From positions 34,426-98,425 of the forward strand of contig NZ_SNWQ01000027.1 of assembly GCF_004361855.1 (NCBI RefSeq): DNA of 64,000 nt, read 5' to 3'. Positions 53,104-60,795 of the stretch are shown one piece after another (the stretch's first letter is position 1; every line of letters begins with the position of its first letter). A program made the translations under genes and the position numbers. The notes under the pieces are model-generated. The model was not told the origin of the DNA and did no database searches. It was given only the letters and a program-made list of their open reading frames with translations. The stretch comes from Kribbella caucasensis. GTDB lineage: Bacteria > Actinomycetota > Actinomycetes > Propionibacteriales > Kribbellaceae.

Positions 53104-53529
53104 TTAGTCGGCCGGGGGGTTGCGGAGGCGTTTGGTTTCGCCGCGGCGCTTCTTGTCCTCGATCCGGCGCCGGATGGAGTTCTTGCTGGGGCGGGTCGGG
53201 CGGCGCTGCCGAGGCGGCGCCGCGATCGCCTCTCGCAACAGGCTGGCCAGCCTCGCCAGCGCGGCCTCCCGATTGCGCCATTGTGAACGGTGCTCGGAGG
53301 CGGCGATCGTCAGCACCCCGTCGACCAGGCGGGAGGCGAGCCGCTCGACCGCCCTGGCCCGCAGCGCCTCATTCAACGCGGTGGTCGAGCTGACATCGAA
53401 GCTGAGTTCCACCCGGCTGTCCGTCGTGTTCACCGACTGCCCGCCCGGCCCACTGGACCGCGAGAACCGCCAACCGAGCTCGGCCTCAGGGATAACCACC
53501 CCCGCCCGCACCGTCAGCCCGCCGTCCAT
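53104..53529 (-). CDS. arfB: Alternative ribosome-rescue factor ArfB
   Basis: ArfB/YaeJ-like peptidyl-tRNA hydrolase, 141 aa, releases peptides from stalled ribosomes. ATG 53529 gives MDGGLTVRAGVVIPEAEL. The GGQ motif is in RSSGPGGQSVNTTDSRVEL and a basic tail (RQRRPTRPSKNSIRRRIEDK) would enter the empty mRNA channel. Length fits the family. Confidence 0.92.
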   Translation of the reverse strand: MDGGLTVRAGVVIPEAELGWRFSRSSGPGGQSVNTTDSRVELSFDVSSTTALNEALRARAVERLASRLVDGVLTIAASEHRSQWRNREAALARLASLLREAIAAPPRQRRPTRPSKNSIRRRIEDKKRRGETKRLRNPPAD

Positions 53530-53683
53530 GCGCACATTCCATCCGATCAGCCCCATCGCGTCCAACCGGTTCCACGACCCACCCGGCCCCACGACCGACT
53601 CGGCTCCACGGAGACTGCGGTTCGTCGACACGTACGGTTCCTGGAAGGCGTGCGGTGGGCCTTGCTGTGGTTAGGCTTCGCGT

Positions 53684-54301
53684 GTGTCAACGGGGAACAG
53701 GGAACGGGCGGACCTGCCCGACTTGCGGGATGTCCGGGTTCGCGGCCGGTCGGTGCGGACCTGGGCGATCGGGTCAGGTGCCGTGGTGCTGGCGATCTCG
53801 GCGGCGTTCGGCGGACTGGAGAAAGCCGCCGACGAGACCCCACAGGCGGCAGCCGGTACTGCGATCGACGCGGGCCAGTTCGAGGTGACGATCGACCGCG
53901 TGGTCACGACAAAGGACCTGGAGCCGTTGTTCAGACCCGACCCGGGCGGCGCGCTGATCGCAGTCGTCACGAAGATCGAGCTCACCGACGACATGGGCAC
54001 GATCCCACCCAGCGACCTGATCCGCCTCATCGACGTACCAGGGTTGGACTCCACCGACGCCCCGCTCGGTACGACGAACCTGCGCGACCAGACCCAGGGC
54101 CCGGTGCTCACCCCCGGCCAGGCCGAGGACGTCGCCTACGTCTGGAAGTTGCCCAAAGCGACGGAGCTCCCGAAGGAAGTCAAGCTGACCGTCCAGCACT
54201 ACGAGCACATCGAGGAATCCGTGCTCGACCACCACGAGAAGTGGACCCCGGACAAGACCGCGGCCGAGAGCACCGTCAAGGTCAAGGACAACACCAAATG
54301 A
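53684..54301 (+). CDS. Membrane-anchored extracytoplasmic protein, operon gene 1
   Basis: Protein of 205 aa, GTG 53684. A cytosolic basic N-terminus (DVRVRGRSVRTWAIGSG) is followed by one membrane helix and a beta-rich outer domain (TIDRVVTTKDLEPLFRPDPG). It has no recognised family and no obvious catalytic motif. The domain resembles that of the next protein (both follow the pattern of an anchored beta-sandwich with FEVTIDRV or FELTVEGV), hinting at paralogy. Its stop overlaps the next ATG. Confidence 0.72.
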   Translation: MSTGNRERADLPDLRDVRVRGRSVRTWAIGSGAVVLAISAAFGGLEKAADETPQAAAGTAIDAGQFEVTIDRVVTTKDLEPLFRPDPGGALIAVVTKIELTDDMGTIPPSDLIRLIDVPGLDSTDAPLGTTNLRDQTQGPVLTPGQAEDVAYVWKLPKATELPKEVKLTVQHYEHIEESVLDHHEKWTPDKTAAESTVKVKDNTK

Positions 54302-54873
54302 CCGGCCGCAAGCTCGTCAACATCGGCCTGACCGTGCTCGTCCTCGTCGCGATCATCGGTCTCTACCGGCTGACCCCGTCGCAGCAGGACTTCCAGCAGC
54401 CGGTCGCGGTCAAGGGCGCCGTCGGCAAGGCGGTCGAGACGCCGCGGTTCGAGCTCACCGTCGAGGGGGTCCGGGTCAGCAAGAAGCTCCGTATCCCCCG
54501 GACGAAACCCGACCGCGACACGTTGACCGACTTCGTCGTGATCGACGCGCTCGTCAACGCCACCCGCGAACCGATCTTCCTGCAGAAGGTCGAGATCCGC
54601 ACCGACGACGGCACGACCTACCTCGGCGCGAACCGGAGCGGCCTTCGAGAGGCCGATCTCACCGGGACCCAGCTCGCCCCGGGTATTCCTGTCCGCGGCT
54701 CGTTCGTGGTCGAACTCCCGGCCGATAAGCTGCCCGGCGCGATCCTGCTGGTGACAGAGAAGAAGATCTTCACCGAACTGGAGCCGCAGGCCACGATCCC
54801 GCTGGACGTCAAGGCCGATCAGCTCGACTCGCTCCGTCAGGATGTCGCCGTCCTCACCCGGGCGAGCACATGA
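54298..54873 (+). CDS. Membrane-anchored extracytoplasmic protein, operon gene 2
   Basis: Protein of 191 aa; ATG overlaps the preceding stop (ATGA). N-terminal helix LVNIGLTVLVLVAIIGLY, then a beta-rich domain with FELTVEGVRVSKKLRIPRTK and IPVRGSFVVELPADKLPGAI. The arrangement is similar to operon gene 1. No family recognised. Confidence 0.72.
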   Translation: MTGRKLVNIGLTVLVLVAIIGLYRLTPSQQDFQQPVAVKGAVGKAVETPRFELTVEGVRVSKKLRIPRTKPDRDTLTDFVVIDALVNATREPIFLQKVEIRTDDGTTYLGANRSGLREADLTGTQLAPGIPVRGSFVVELPADKLPGAILLVTEKKIFTELEPQATIPLDVKADQLDSLRQDVAVLTRAST

Positions 54874-55478
54874 TGACGGCCCGCCGCGCCAAGCCGAACT
54901 GGTTCCGCAAGAACACGGTTGCTCTGGCCGCTCTCGTGCTCACCGTTCCCGTACTCGGCTGGTGGTCGACCCGGTCCGACTACAAGTCGTGGTACGACAG
55001 TGAACCCCGCGACCCAGTCGTCGTCGCAGCCGGCGGTACGGCGTACCAGGACGCCACCTGGTACAACGCGAGTGTCGAGGTGGATCCCCAGCCCAAGTCC
55101 AGCGCTGCCCCCGAACCCCCGCCGGAAGGCACGACCCGCGTCCGCGTGTATCTCCGCATCCGCGTGGACAACTTGGCCGCACTCGAGACGCTTGGCGGTT
55201 GCAGGGTCCACCTTCGCGCGCCGGACGGGCGGATCTGGGACGAGTCGAACCTCGAGAGCGCGTTCCACGACCGCCCAACGGGTTGCGCCGGCGGTTCCGA
55301 CGACAAGCTTCAAAGGTTTCGGAACCCACGGATCGCGCAGTACTACTTGACGCCGCAAGCGGGCAAGCCGTTCGAGACGGTCGCCGTGTTCGTCGTACCG
55401 ACCGAGGTCGCCGAATCCGTCCAGCCGACGATCACCTGGGCTACGAAGCTCCCTGAGTATCTGGCATTCCCGAGGTAG
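54870..55478 (+). CDS. Membrane-anchored extracytoplasmic protein, operon gene 3
   Basis: Protein of 202 aa, ATG overlapping the previous stop. N-terminal helix (VALAALVLTVPVLGWWS), then an outer domain with two well-spaced cysteines (LGGCRVHLRAPDGRIW and RPTGCAGGSDDK) that could form a disulfide. The end runs 38 bases into a convergent membrane protein gene. No family recognised; coupling implies function with genes 1 and 2. Confidence 0.72.
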   Translation: MMTARRAKPNWFRKNTVALAALVLTVPVLGWWSTRSDYKSWYDSEPRDPVVVAAGGTAYQDATWYNASVEVDPQPKSSAAPEPPPEGTTRVRVYLRIRVDNLAALETLGGCRVHLRAPDGRIWDESNLESAFHDRPTGCAGGSDDKLQRFRNPRIAQYYLTPQAGKPFETVAVFVVPTEVAESVQPTITWATKLPEYLAFPR

Positions 55479-56823
55479 CCGCGGTCAGGTCGGTCACCCC
55501 CTTGTCCTCGGTCGCATCCCCTTGTACTGCGCGGATCCGCGGCTGAAGGTATCCCGCGAGCCCGCCCACCATCCGGTCGTACGCGGCCGCGAGCAGACTG
55601 ATCTGGAGCATGATCTTCAGCCCCTCCGTGACCAGGTTCAGCGGCTCGTCGATCACCTGCCAGAACGCCAACGAGTGCGGCCCGAGCACGTAGTCCCGCA
55701 GTACGATCCACACCGCGCTGGCCAGGTACGTCACCACGGCCCAGGCGAGGAAGTACCCGAGCAGCGGGCGCAGCCCCGACCGGACCACCAACCGGAACGC
55801 GTCCGCCACTGGGGTCCAGCGATCCCGCCAGTCGGACACCATGGAGTTGCCGGCCGCGCGCACGATCGGCGGGGTCTGCTGCCAGCGATGCGTGATCCGG
55901 TCGAACCGCCAGCGCAGAACCCGTGGCTTCCGTGCCTTGTGCACGGCGCGTCCGTAGATCACCGCGGTCATGGTGATCCACATCAGCGGCAACACGGCCG
56001 CGTTCCACAGATCGCCGATGCCGGCGGCAACGAATCCGGTAACGGCGTCCCAGATCTCCCGGATCCGCTCGACCCCGAGAACCTGGTCGAGCACCCAGAC
56101 ATAGCCGTCGTGCACCCAATCGGCGACCCGGCGTTCCTTGATCCAGTCCTTCGGCGACGGGATGTACGCCGACGCCTGGTAGGCGACCACGAAGATCCAC
56201 AGCGCTTCGAGGTAAGTGATGAACAGCTTGCGCACCGGGCCGCCGTCCTCGCCGCCCCTGCGCTTCTTGAAGAACAACCGCAGCAGGTACGCCGCGACAC
56301 CGAGGCCGATGAACAACCAGGTGGACAGCGACTGGAGCCCCGTCGACTCCTGCGAGACAACGCCTCCGCCCAGCACGTCGGCGACCGTCTGGTTCACCTT
56401 GTGGACGGCCAGCTCGTACTCGTACTCGAGTGCCTCGGCCTGGAGAAACTTGTACGCCGCGTAGAACGCCAGGAACGGCAACAACGCCGCCGCGAGCGCA
56501 TCGATCGGCCGATGCTCCTTGCCCGGCTCCATCCCGTCGGGCGCCAGCACACCTTCGTCGACCGCACGCCGATGGAACGGCAACTCGCCGCGGAGGACCA
56601 GGAACATGGCGACGTACATCGCCAGTGAGATCAGCACGAGCAACGCCAGCAGCGCGATCCCGGCCGCTTCCGCCTTCGCCCCCGCCTGCACCGCGACCCA
56701 CTGGACCCCGCGATGAGCCAACTGCGCCACCACGAACACCGCCAGCAAACGTGGCCAAGCTCTGCCGAACAACGCACCCGCCCGCCCGACAGTAGTCAGC
56801 AGGCTCCCCGTATCCCGTGCCAC
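55441..56823 (-). CDS. Large multi-pass membrane protein
   Basis: Protein of 460 aa from GTG 56823 with roughly eight hydrophobic helices, among them LALLVLISLAMYVAMFLVL, STWLFIGLGVAAYLLRLFF, LFITYLEALWIFVVAYQASA and YFLAWAVVTYLASAVWIVL. Between them lie charged loops (RFDRITHRWQQTPPIV). No family recognised. It faces the three-gene anchored operon tail to tail, with 38 bases overlap; a functional link is a guess from position. Confidence 0.72.
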   Translation of the reverse strand: MARDTGSLLTTVGRAGALFGRAWPRLLAVFVVAQLAHRGVQWVAVQAGAKAEAAGIALLALLVLISLAMYVAMFLVLRGELPFHRRAVDEGVLAPDGMEPGKEHRPIDALAAALLPFLAFYAAYKFLQAEALEYEYELAVHKVNQTVADVLGGGVVSQESTGLQSLSTWLFIGLGVAAYLLRLFFKKRRGGEDGGPVRKLFITYLEALWIFVVAYQASAYIPSPKDWIKERRVADWVHDGYVWVLDQVLGVERIREIWDAVTGFVAAGIGDLWNAAVLPLMWITMTAVIYGRAVHKARKPRVLRWRFDRITHRWQQTPPIVRAAGNSMVSDWRDRWTPVADAFRLVVRSGLRPLLGYFLAWAVVTYLASAVWIVLRDYVLGPHSLAFWQVIDEPLNLVTEGLKIMLQISLLAAAYDRMVGGLAGYLQPRIRAVQGDATEDKGVTDLTAATSGMPDTQGAS

Positions 56824-56847
56824 GACCGAAACCTATCCTGCCCGGGG

Positions 56848-57413
56848 TCAGCGGCAGGCTGAGCCGATTGGGCGGACGGGGCATTGAAGCTCGATCGCGT
56901 CGTCGGGGGACGGTAGCTCGACCAGGCGGTAGACGCCGTGGGATTCCAGGCCGCGTTCTTCGAGCGCGACATCCAAGGTCATCCAGGCATCGCCGACATC
57001 GACCCCTGGGCCGCGGTGGACCACCGAAACACCACGCTCCTCCGCCGGCAGATCGAAGATCTCAAGCCCGCCGAGCCGGTCGGGATGGTTGGCGCCGTCG
57101 GCACGGTCGGCACCACCGCCCCCGCCTGCCCCGTCGAGATCGGTGTCGATCGGGACGGCGACGGCGACTTCGATCTTCGATCCGTCCGGGCGGCCGTAGT
57201 AGGTCCTGATCCCGGGGCCGGCGCCGGTGATGCCTGCCGCTGCCAGCCGTTGGTTCAGGGATTCGACCAGTTGCCCGGACACCCCACTGATCTCGGTGGT
57301 GTCGTTCACCTCGGCGGTGACGCGGGCCAGCCTAAGCGCGGGCAGAGTCTTGAACGTCAGCGTGTTGTTCGTCATGGTCAGACCTCTCTCGATCGATCGG
57401 AGCCGTCGTACTC
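56848..57413 (-). pseudogene. C-terminal part of a disrupted MerR/GyrI-type regulator
   Basis: The frame from ATG 57375 to TGA 56848 encodes a GyrI-like effector-binding domain of 175 aa (TLTFKTLPALRLARVTAEVN, GPGIRTYYGRPDGSKIEVAV, ESHGVYRLVELPSP). Reading further upstream in the same frame gives RRLRSIERGLTM just before that ATG, the typical end of a MerR dimerisation coil (R-L-x-x-I-E), overlapping the 3' end of tnpB. So this is the C-terminal half of a MerR-type activator whose N-terminal 26 codons survive at 58798-58878. It might still be translated from 57375 as a stand-alone ligand-binding protein. Confidence 0.72.
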
Positions 57414-58778
57414 CGGGACGACCAGCCGTTGAGTGAGTCTCAGCGATGTACTCGCTTCGGCCCTTCCTGCTTCGCTGACCGCTGCCGACTCCGGAGAGTG
57501 AGGTCTTATGTGGTCTCCACAGGCGTTTCGGTTCTCCGGGCAACTTCCCGGCGAGGTCGTACATGGTCGGTCTGCGAGCATAGCGGCGAGCAGGTTGCCT
57601 GCCGCGTTCTGGTCTCGGTCGTGCAGGACGCCGCAGCCGGGACAGACCCAGGTGCGGTCGGCGAGGACCAGGGCGCGGTTGATGCGTCCGCAGTCCCCGC
57701 ACGTTTTGGACGACGGGAACCACCGGTCGGCTTTCCATACGGTCGAGCCGTACCAGTCGGCCTTGTAGTCCAGCTGGTGAACGAACTCGCCGAACCCGGC
57801 GTCGGAGATGGAGCGGGCGAGCCGGCGGTTCTTGATGATGCCCTTGACGTGCAGGGTCTCCACGGCGATGGCCGACTTGGTTCTCGTCAGCCTCGTGGTG
57901 GTCTTGTGCAGGAAGTCCCGGCGCCGGTCGGCGACCTGAAGATGCAGGCGGGCGACACGCTGGCGGGCTTTGGCCCGGTTCTTGGAGTCGTTCGCGCTGC
58001 GGGCGAGCTTGCGGTTGGCGCGCTTCAACGCGCGCTGTGCGGCCTTGAGTGGTTTGGGGGCGTGGATCTCCTCGGTGGTGCCGTCGCTGTTCTTGATGAC
58101 GGCGAACGTCTTCAGGCCCAGGTCGATCCCGCACGCTGGGGCCTCGGCGTCGGCCTGACGGTGCTTGTTGAGGTCGTCGCGGTCCACCTCGATCTGGAAC
58201 GAGATCCACCAGCGCCCGGCCTGCTCCCGGACAGTGGCGCCCAGGATCCGGGCGCTGCCGTTCTCCATCCGGCCGGTGAGCCAGGACATGTCCTCACGGG
58301 TTGCGACATCGCCGATGGCCGGCAGGCGCACGGTGCGGGCATCCAGCGGCTTGGCCCGGTCGGCGTCGTAGCGGAACCGGGAGCCGTGCTTGCGTTTGCG
58401 CCACGAGGGGAAGCCCATCTTCGCGCCCCGGCGTTCGCCCTTCTTCGACTTGAGATAGTTGGAGAATCCGGCGGCACGGACCCGGCAGGCTTCCTTGGGG
58501 ACGCGGGAGGACAGCTTGTTCTCGGCGAACCATGGGAAGCGTGCGGGGTGGGCGGCGCGCCACTCCTTCTCCAGCGCGGGGGCCGACCACGGAACCTTGG
58601 TCAGGTCGTCGCCGGTGACGCCGTAGGACTCCTCCGCCTTGCGCTGCGCCCACTTCTTACGCACCGTCTCCAGGCAGAAGTTCTCCACCACCCGCGACAG
58701 GCCACAGTGCCGGCCCATGACGATGGCCTGCCCAGGGTCGGGGGCGAGCTCGACCCGGAAGCCCTGCCGGTGGCTCAC
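57378..58778 (-). CDS. tnpB: TnpB-family RNA-guided nuclease of an IS605/IS607-type element
   Basis: TnpB, 466 aa, GTG 58778. RuvC acidic residues are visible in GIDLGLKTFAV (Asp), AVETLHVKGI (Glu) and HDRDQNAAGN (Asp), with the zinc finger CGDCGR and WVCPGCG between the last two. The basic N-terminal region (KKGERRGAKMGFPSWRKRKH) precedes. Such proteins cut DNA guided by an omega RNA made from the end of their own transcript. No TnpA is present in the window, so the element cannot move on its own. It lies within a MerR gene. Confidence 0.9.
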   Translation of the reverse strand: MSHRQGFRVELAPDPGQAIVMGRHCGLSRVVENFCLETVRKKWAQRKAEESYGVTGDDLTKVPWSAPALEKEWRAAHPARFPWFAENKLSSRVPKEACRVRAAGFSNYLKSKKGERRGAKMGFPSWRKRKHGSRFRYDADRAKPLDARTVRLPAIGDVATREDMSWLTGRMENGSARILGATVREQAGRWWISFQIEVDRDDLNKHRQADAEAPACGIDLGLKTFAVIKNSDGTTEEIHAPKPLKAAQRALKRANRKLARSANDSKNRAKARQRVARLHLQVADRRRDFLHKTTTRLTRTKSAIAVETLHVKGIIKNRRLARSISDAGFGEFVHQLDYKADWYGSTVWKADRWFPSSKTCGDCGRINRALVLADRTWVCPGCGVLHDRDQNAAGNLLAAMLADRPCTTSPGSCPENRNACGDHIRPHSPESAAVSEAGRAEASTSLRLTQRLVVPEYDGSDRSREV

Positions 58779-58797
58779 TCGCTAATCTCCCGTCAGT

Positions 58798-58878
58798 TCA
58801 CAGCCCGAGCGTGTCGTAGTACCGGAGCATGCGGACGGAGACGCGCGTATGGCGGGCCAGATCTCCGATGCTCAACAT
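58798..58878 (-). pseudogene. N-terminal remnant of the MerR-type regulator
   Basis: ATG 58878 to TGA 58798 encodes 26 residues, MLSIGDLARHTRVSVRMLRY then YDTLGL, the exact start of a MerR helix-turn-helix (wing and helices one and two). The stop codon comes from the junction with the TnpB element. The middle part, about 75-85 codons by family length, is absent from the window; the C-terminal half is at 56848-57413. Confidence 0.8.
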
Positions 58879-58894
58879 GCTGACCACTTCACTG

Positions 58895-58911
58895 CCTGAC
58901 ACCGTGTCAGG
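58895..58911. promoter_or_regulatory. MerR-type operator
   Basis: cctgacaccgtgtcagg is a perfect palindrome (8 + centre + 8), with ttgacc (minus strand, 58916-58911) as a -35 that runs into it. MerR-family sites of this kind lie between -35 and -10 elements. It would have driven the now broken regulator gene. Confidence 0.65.
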
Positions 58912-58940
58912 GTCAAGCCCGGCTCGGCGGACAGTTTGGG

Positions 58941-59180
58941 TCAGCCGCCGGCGAAGGGCGGGAGGGCGTCTACCAGAGCACCAGGGCGGAGGGGCGTTTC
59001 CAGGTCCACGCGCTCGCCATCGACGAGGAAGGAGCAGATGCCGAGGACGCGGGCCAGCTCCGGCCGATCGGCGGACACGGTGACGACGAGATCCTTGACC
59101 GAGGCGGCGTCGGCGGTCGCGGTGGACTCGCCCGCCGCGGCGCGTGCCGCGGCAAAGTACCTGATGGTTACTTCCGCCAT
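58941..59180 (-). CDS. moaD: MoaD/ThiS-family sulfur carrier
   Basis: Ubiquitin-like sulfur carrier of 79 aa ending in the Gly-Gly tail (PPFAGG) required for thiocarboxylation. N-terminus MAEVTIRYFAAARAAAG matches MoaD, the small subunit of molybdopterin synthase; ThiS-like roles cannot be excluded. No moaE is adjacent. It would serve molybdenum enzymes such as the one at 36656. Divergent from glnR. Confidence 0.87.
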   Translation of the reverse strand: MAEVTIRYFAAARAAAGESTATADAASVKDLVVTVSADRPELARVLGICSFLVDGERVDLETPLRPGALVDALPPFAGG

Positions 59181-59341
59181 GTGGGAGAGCCCTCACTAAT
59201 CGGTTAAGTCTTGGAGTATTATGTCAGCTTGCTGTTGCATCCAGTGTGTCTCGGGCCCCCGGCAATGACGCCGCTGGGGCCTGACGTGCATAAGGACCGG
59301 ATCACTGACTCGGGATCCGACGACCCGCACAAGGAGACAGC

Positions 59342-60052
59342 GTGAGCACGTTGTTACTGCTGACGAACGCGCTGCAGGCCTCCACCGAGGTGCTGCCCTC
59401 GCTCGCCCTGCTGCCCCACCAGATCCGGATCCTGCCCGCCGAGGTCGCCGCACTCGTCGACGCACCCGATGCCGACGCCGTCCTCCTCGACGCCCGGCGC
59501 GACCTGGTCAGCGTGCGGGGTGTTTCCCGCCTGATCCGGACCACTGGGATCGACGTACCGCTGCTCCTGGTCGTCACCGAAGGCGGCCTGACCGCGGTGA
59601 ACGCCGACTGGGGCGCCGACGACGTCCTGCTCGACACCGCGGGGCCGGCCGAGATCGAGGCGCGACTGCGCCTGGTGATCGGGCGACTGGCCGCGGTGCG
59701 CAACGAGGACCCGGACACGTCCCTGATCCGCAGCGGCGACGTGGTGATCGACGAGGCGTCGTACACCGCCAAGCTCAACGGACGCGCGCTCGACCTCACC
59801 TACAAGGAGTTCGAGCTGTTCAAGTTCCTCGCGCAGCACCCGGGCCGTGTGTTCACCCGGGAGCAGTTGCTGCAAGAAGTCTGGGGCTACGACTACTTCG
59901 GCGGTACCCGCACGGTCGACGTCCATGTCCGCCGCCTGCGCGCCAAGCTCGGCCCCGAACACGAGTCCCTCATCGGCACCGTCCGCAACGTCGGCTACCG
60001 CTTCGTCATCCCACCCAGCAACCAGCGCGAAACCGCCGACGTAACCGTCTGA
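59342..60052 (+). CDS. glnR: Nitrogen regulator GlnR, OmpR-type
   Basis: GlnR, 236 aa, orphan OmpR-family regulator of nitrogen assimilation in actinomycetes. The N-terminal STLLLLTNALQASTEVLPSL is diagnostic; the receiver keeps the Asp of AVLLDARRDL but such proteins work without a partner kinase. The DNA-binding half ends DYFGGTRTVDVHVRRLRAKL, then IGTVRNVGYRFV. GTG 59342 follows AAGGAGA. Expected targets are ammonium, glutamine synthetase and nitrate genes, none of which is in the window. Confidence 0.92.
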   Translation: MSTLLLLTNALQASTEVLPSLALLPHQIRILPAEVAALVDAPDADAVLLDARRDLVSVRGVSRLIRTTGIDVPLLLVVTEGGLTAVNADWGADDVLLDTAGPAEIEARLRLVIGRLAAVRNEDPDTSLIRSGDVVIDEASYTAKLNGRALDLTYKEFELFKFLAQHPGRVFTREQLLQEVWGYDYFGGTRTVDVHVRRLRAKLGPEHESLIGTVRNVGYRFVIPPSNQRETADVTV

Positions 60053-60369
60053 CGCTCCACCACCCACCCCGCGGGCTCAGGGCCGGCTGCGGCTGCGGGC
60101 TGAGCGGCGGGCTTGGGGCGGGCTGCGGCTGGGCTGCGGGGGGCGGGTGGCTGCTGCGGGCTGGGGCTGCGGGCTGGGGGGCTGCGGGCTGCGGGCTGCG
60201 GGCTGCGGGCTGCGGGCTGCGGGCTGCGACGATTATTCGCCGGGACGGCGGGGATTCTGGCCTGGACCGGCTCGAGAAACGGGTCGGGTTCGGTGCGCGA
60301 AACGGCCTTGGACCAGAGCGTGGTCAGGGTGCTACCTTGCGTATTCGGTCTATTCACGGAAGGTGACCG
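60053..60369. other. Intergenic region with heptanucleotide array
   Basis: About 320 bases between glnR and a small membrane protein gene. It holds a G-rich region (60076-60230) with the GGGCTGC array and otherwise nothing recognisable apart from a promoter-sized A/T-richer end near 60330. Confidence 0.4.
60179..60227. repeat. Tandem (GGGCTGC)7
   Basis: Seven perfect copies of the 7-base unit gggctgc in a row, with imperfect related units just upstream. A slippage-prone, G-rich tract downstream of glnR. Confidence 0.9.
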
Positions 60370-60675
60370 ATGGCGCACGTTGCTCCGACTTCGCATCGCC
60401 GCGGTGCGCACGCATCGCATCGCAGCGACCCGGCCGACGGACCGGTTCTGACGACGACCTGGATCGGGTTGACCTTCGCGATGATCCTCGGTCTCGTACT
60501 GAGCGGCCGCGACCACGTCGGCGTCCGGGCAGCCGGGATCACCTTGCTGGTCATGCTGGTACCGCTGACGGTCGCGGTGTTCGGCACGGCCGTCCGTCGC
60601 GGGTTCGGTTCGGGCAAGGCCGCCTTCGCCACGGCTGCAGCCCTCACCCTGGTCGCACTGAAGTTCTTGCTCTGA
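60370..60675 (+). CDS. Small membrane protein, unknown function
   Basis: Protein of 101 aa, ATG 60370 after GGAAGG. A His/Arg/Pro-rich N-terminus of 25 residues is followed by three hydrophobic helices (TTWIGLTFAMILGLVLSG, AGITLLVMLVPLTVAVFGTA, FATAAALTLVALKFLL). No family recognised. Confidence 0.65.
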   Translation: MAHVAPTSHRRGAHASHRSDPADGPVLTTTWIGLTFAMILGLVLSGRDHVGVRAAGITLLVMLVPLTVAVFGTAVRRGFGSGKAAFATAAALTLVALKFLL

Positions 60676-60705
60676 CGCCAACCGCCCGCTTCTGACCAGC
60701 GGCCC

Positions 60706-60754
60706 GACCCGGGCGCGGCGTCCGGCCACCGGTGGTGGGCGCCACGCCCGGGTC
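60706..60754. terminator. Hairpin between convergent genes, with repeated arm
   Basis: gacccgggcg (60706-60715) pairs with cgcccgggtc (60745-60754). The same arm sequence, within cgacccgggcgcggcgtcc, occurs again at 60766, so the right arm can pair with either copy. Confidence 0.6.
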
Positions 60755-60795
60755 TTGTGGATGGTCGACCCGGGCGCGGCGTCCCGTAGTACGGG

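Noticed and set aside
57376..58209. MerR-like frame extending far upstream of 57420 on the minus strand
   Set aside because: Beyond the coil end it overlaps tnpB in another frame and its translation is Arg/Gln/His-rich shadow sequence; only the part from about 57413 downwards was accepted.
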